Assembly: GCA_949957035.1 (NCBI GenBank)
Contig: CATLIP010000115.1
Location: forward strand, 1 to 7,593
DNA from: an uncultured Lachnospiraceae bacterium
GTDB taxonomy: Bacteria; Bacillota_A; Clostridia; Lachnospirales; Lachnospiraceae
Direction: 5' to 3'
DNA: 7,593 nucleotides
Below, one piece after another: positions 5,869 to 7,593 of this stretch. A program made the translations under genes and the position numbers. The notes beneath the pieces were generated by a model, which was not told the origin of the DNA, did no database searches, and saw nothing but the letters and a program-made list of their open reading frames with translations. Every line of letters starts with the position of its first letter. Position 1 is the first letter of the stretch.

Positions 5869-7245
5869 TTACTCCTGCTCGTCCCAGTATTCCTGTATGG
5901 ACTCTGTAAGTTCCTCCCTGTCGCTGCGTTTTGCCAGATACTTCTGCATCGCCGCCCCAAGGACTGCCCAGTGGTCATTCGGCACGATTGCCGAGGCATT
6001 GAACGCCTTGTCTTCATGCACTTTCTCGTAAATATCCCGGCTCAGCGGGTCGTTCGGCTCATAGGGATTGTTCTGGAAGGGCGGGATGATGCTGCATGTC
6101 TTTACCAGCATCTGCTGCCCAATCTCACTAAACACAATCCAGTTCAAGAATTCCTTTGCCGCCTCCTTCTGGTCTTCTGTAGCAAGCTGCCCGTCCAGCA
6201 TAATCTGTTTGGAAGGAGAGCCTTGAATCTTCTGGTTCGCAAAATCCTTAGGGTCATCATTCATGAAATAAGGAAGGAATCCATATTCATCCTCTGTCTC
6301 GGCTCCTGCCTCTTCCAGATTGGGCCATGCCCAGTTCCCGTTGAACCAGATTGCCGTCTTGCCGTCCACAAGGTCAATGGCCATCTCGTCGTAATCTGCG
6401 CCAAGAGGGTCTCCCTTGGCCACATTATACTTCCTAAGCACATCGAACATATCCAAAAAATCCGACAGGCGGTCATAAGAATCCAGATCCATCTTCCCGT
6501 CCTTGATAGACTCAATGACCTCCTGTGCGCCCTCTGACGTGCCGTCGTACGTCTCATAGACGTACTGTAAATGGTGCGCTCCCAGCGACCAATCCTCTTT
6601 CGCCAAGGAAACCGGCTTCGCAATGCCTCCCTCCACCAAACGGTCAAGCAGTTCCACAAACTCCTCCTGCGTCGTAATGGAATCCGGATCAAATTCCTCT
6701 CCTAAAGCCTCGTCGATGACAGCCTTATTGTAGATAAGCCCCCTGCCTTCAATACACAGCGGGAAACTGTACACCTTGCCGTCAACCTCTGTCAGATACC
6801 CTTCTGCCTCCAAGGTCCATTCCTCATCGGTCAAATCCTCCGCCTTCTCCTTGGCAAGGGCAATGACATCCGTAGTATCTAAGATCGACAGTGTCGGCGC
6901 ATTTCCTGAGTTATACATGCTTACGACCTTTGTGTAAGGGGAATCTCCGTCTGTCACAGGCATGACCTCCACATGGACGCCGGACTTATCCTCAAATTCT
7001 GCCGCCATCTTCTCTAACGCCACCTGTATCTCTGCCTTTGAATTCAAAAGCGTGATACTCGTCCCGTCCAATGCGGAATCATACTCAAACGTATCCACAG
7101 AGGTATCGATGGGAATCTCCTTCTCCACCTCATTGGGATCGTCCGGGTCACTGGCAAACCCGAATCTGCATCCGGTCAGCGTAACGGCGGCCAGCGCAGT
7201 TACAACCCCAAATGCCGTAACTCTTGTCATAAGTTTTCTTTTCAT
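5869..7245 (-). CDS. Lipoprotein sugar-binding protein of a CUT1 ABC transporter
   Basis: A 458-residue extracellular solute-binding protein (SBP_bac_1/8 type) anchored to the membrane by lipid. From the chosen start the signal peptide is MKRKLMTR plus a hydrophobic stretch and a lipobox LTGC, with lipidated C26; an acidic linker of about 35 residues follows. Family features include GVHVEVMPVTDGD, SFPLCIEGRGLIYNKAVID (hinge region typical of oligosaccharide binders), GKTAIWFNGNWAW and a C-terminal segment with AAKEFLNWI. Two in-frame ATGs are available: 7251 and 7245. The AGGAGG at 7253-7258 is only 1 base from the first but 7 bases from the second, so 7245 is preferred. It is the first gene of the transporter operon and is preceded by a promoter and an operator array. 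The tryptophan- and aromatic-rich segments suit a sugar ligand; the exact sugar is inferred only from the linked GH32 gene. Confidence 0.94.
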   Translation of the reverse strand: MKRKLMTRVTAFGVVTALAAVTLTGCRFGFASDPDDPNEVEKEIPIDTSVDTFEYDSALDGTSITLLNSKAEIQVALEKMAAEFEDKSGVHVEVMPVTDGDSPYTKVVSMYNSGNAPTLSILDTTDVIALAKEKAEDLTDEEWTLEAEGYLTEVDGKVYSFPLCIEGRGLIYNKAVIDEALGEEFDPDSITTQEEFVELLDRLVEGGIAKPVSLAKEDWSLGAHHLQYVYETYDGTSEGAQEVIESIKDGKMDLDSYDRLSDFLDMFDVLRKYNVAKGDPLGADYDEMAIDLVDGKTAIWFNGNWAWPNLEEAGAETEDEYGFLPYFMNDDPKDFANQKIQGSPSKQIMLDGQLATEDQKEAAKEFLNWIVFSEIGQQMLVKTCSIIPPFQNNPYEPNDPLSRDIYEKVHEDKAFNASAIVPNDHWAVLGAAMQKYLAKRSDREELTESIQEYWDEQE

Positions 7246-7252
7246 GACCATT

Positions 7253-7258
7253 CCTCCT
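7253..7258 (-). promoter_or_regulatory. Ribosome binding site AGGAGG that decides the binding-protein start
   Basis: A perfect AGGAGG lies 7 bases before the ATG at 7245 and a single base before the ATG at 7251. Only the downstream ATG has workable spacing, which removes the residues MV from the longer reading. Confidence 0.85.
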
Positions 7259-7291
7259 GATTTCCTGCATTCTCTGCAAATTTATAACTAC

Positions 7292-7297
7292 ATTATA
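7292..7297 (-). promoter_or_regulatory. Possible second -10 box (TATAAT) overlapping the proximal operator
   Basis: A perfect TATAAT followed by G lies about 45 bases before the binding-protein start and shares two bases with the first 12-bp operator repeat. No good -35 is seen at 16-18 bp (the 17-bp position reads ACTTTA; TTTACC is at 15 bp), and no extended -10 TGn is present. It may be a secondary promoter or a chance match in an A/T-rich leader. Confidence 0.35.
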
Positions 7298-7331
7298 ACC
7301 GGTTAAGTAATCGGTAAAGTAACCGGTTACT
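7296..7331. promoter_or_regulatory. Three tandem 12-bp operator repeats (LacI-family-like)
   Basis: The array reads TAACCGGTTAAG (7296-7307), TAATCGGTAAAG (7308-7319), TAACCGGTTACT (7320-7331), with dyad centres at 7300.5, 7312.5 and 7324.5. The last copy is the core of a perfect 20-bp palindrome, TAAAGTAACCGGTTACTTTA (7315-7334). A central CG with A/T-rich symmetric arms is typical of operators for LacI-family sugar repressors. Measured from the predicted start of transcription (7335) the strongest site is centred near +11, as in the E. coli lac operator O1. The regulator gene is not in the window; the identity of its family is inference. Confidence 0.8.
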
Positions 7332-7341
7332 TTATAGACTT

Positions 7342-7370
7342 ATCATAACACTCTTCCATAATCCCGTCAA
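7342..7370 (-). promoter_or_regulatory. Main promoter of the transporter operon
   Basis: On the - strand TTGACG (-35, 7365-7370; 5 of 6) and TATGAT (-10, 7342-7347; 5 of 6) are separated by exactly 17 bp. The predicted transcription start is about 7335, giving a leader of about 90 bases that contains the operator array. Of the candidates in this region it is clearly the best match to a sigma-A promoter. Confidence 0.78.
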
Positions 7371-7433
7371 TCATAAAAAATATCTTTGTGAATCCTATAC
7401 CATAATCCATATCCAAAATTGTATATTCTTCAC

Positions 7434-7450
7434 AAAACCGGTTACTTAAC
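7434..7450. promoter_or_regulatory. Distal operator copy
   Basis: AAAACCGGTTACTTAAC carries the same CCGG core; the half GGTTACTT is identical to that of the strong proximal site, while the other half is degenerate. Its centre (7439.5) is 115 bp from the strong site at 7324.5, close to 11 turns of 10.5 bp, so both lie on the same face of the DNA. A 6-bp ACTAGT palindrome 12 bp further on (centre 7451.5) keeps the 12-bp spacing but is weak. Confidence 0.62.
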
Positions 7451-7454
7451 TAGT

Positions 7455-7593
7455 GTGCTGACCGCATTTTATCTGGTAAAACTCCGCAGGATATTCGTTC
7501 ATCTGCAAGGCGGATTTTCGACGGCGTAGCGGTGGCTACGGATAGAAAATCCAACGCGGCAGATGGGCGAATAGACAAGGATGTTTGCCAGAT
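7455..7593. repeat. Long imperfect inverted repeat / hairpin element, continuing past the window end
   Basis: From 7471 to the last base the sequence folds on itself. Basal stem: 7471-7480 with 7584-7593 (ATCTGG with CCAGAT, one G-T pair), plus 7483-7485 with 7579-7581. Main stem: 7492-7506 with 7559-7573, 15 bp including two G-T pairs. Then GGATTTTC (7512-7519) with GAAAATCC (7545-7552), and an apical CGTAGC-GGTG-GCTACG hairpin (7525-7540). Because the last base is still paired, the partner of 7455-7470 should lie outside the window. No convincing gene is present: the - strand gives only an 18-codon frame (7446-7502). The form suits a dispersed MITE/REP-like element or a structured RNA; I cannot decide which, nor fix its boundaries. 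Confidence 0.7.

Noticed and set aside
5758..6537. A 259-codon open frame on the + strand opposite the binding-protein and permease genes
   Set aside because: It is antisense to two clear genes with family motifs, has no ribosome site or recognisable domain, and its composition fits a mirror of the real frames.
7261..7280. TTGCAG/TGCAGG near-repeats in the leader of the binding-protein gene as a possible CcpA (cre) site
   Set aside because: The sequence does not match the cre consensus core with its central CG; no convincing cre was found anywhere in the control region.
7446..7502. An 18-codon frame on the - strand (MNEYPAEFYQIKCGQHTS) inside the left arm of the hairpin element
   Set aside because: No ribosome site, lies wholly within an inverted repeat, and its stop codon is in the operator; best explained as chance coding in a repeat.

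Overview
The window reads as a piece of a low-to-mid GC Bacillota chromosome, most likely a gut Lachnospiraceae (Dorea/Blautia/Mediterraneibacter-like). The reasons are strong AGGAGG ribosome sites, sigma-A-type promoters, a sugar ABC importer without its own ATPase, the style of MurF and of the PflX-like radical SAM protein, and a remnant of an Rpn/PD-(D/E)XK 'putative transposase' of the kind common in that family. The genus-level guess is inference only.

Left part (+ strand): the 3' four-fifths of murF (peptidoglycan precursor ligase) enters from outside the window and ends at 1168, followed by a hairpin terminator at about 1197-1230. Everything recognisable to its right is transcribed from the - strand. 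At 1250-1602 lies a broken C-terminal remnant of an Rpn-family nuclease, whose first recognisable motif overlaps the stop codon of the next gene.

Middle and right (- strand, in order of transcription): a lipoprotein solute-binding protein (7245-5869), two CUT1-type permeases (5800-4928 and 4928-4068, overlapping by one base), a rho-independent terminator (4050-4016), a separate promoter (4000-3972), an intracellular GH32 beta-fructosidase (3941-2535) and a PflX-like radical SAM protein (2488-1598). The transporter should import a fructose-containing sugar (sucrose, kestose or short fructo-oligosaccharide), which the cytoplasmic GH32 enzyme would hydrolyse. The ATPase must come from elsewhere, as is usual for CUT1 systems in Bacillota. 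The role of the radical SAM protein in this group is not evident.

The control region (7252-7460) is the most informative non-coding stretch. A good promoter (TTGACG, 17 bp, TATGAT) is followed, starting at about +1, by three tandem 12-bp copies of a TAACCGGTTA-type LacI-family-like operator. The first is a perfect 20-bp palindrome centred near +11, and a second operator lies 115 bp (about 11 helical turns) upstream. This is a lac-like repression-loop layout. The right end (about 7455-7593) is filled by a long imperfect inverted repeat that can fold into one extended hairpin and probably continues outside the window; it looks like a dispersed MITE/REP-like or structured-RNA element.

No wholly new multi-gene system is visible. 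The points worth a second look are the tandem operator array, the hairpin element next to it, the separately promoted GH32-radical SAM pair, and the deletion scar of the Rpn remnant.
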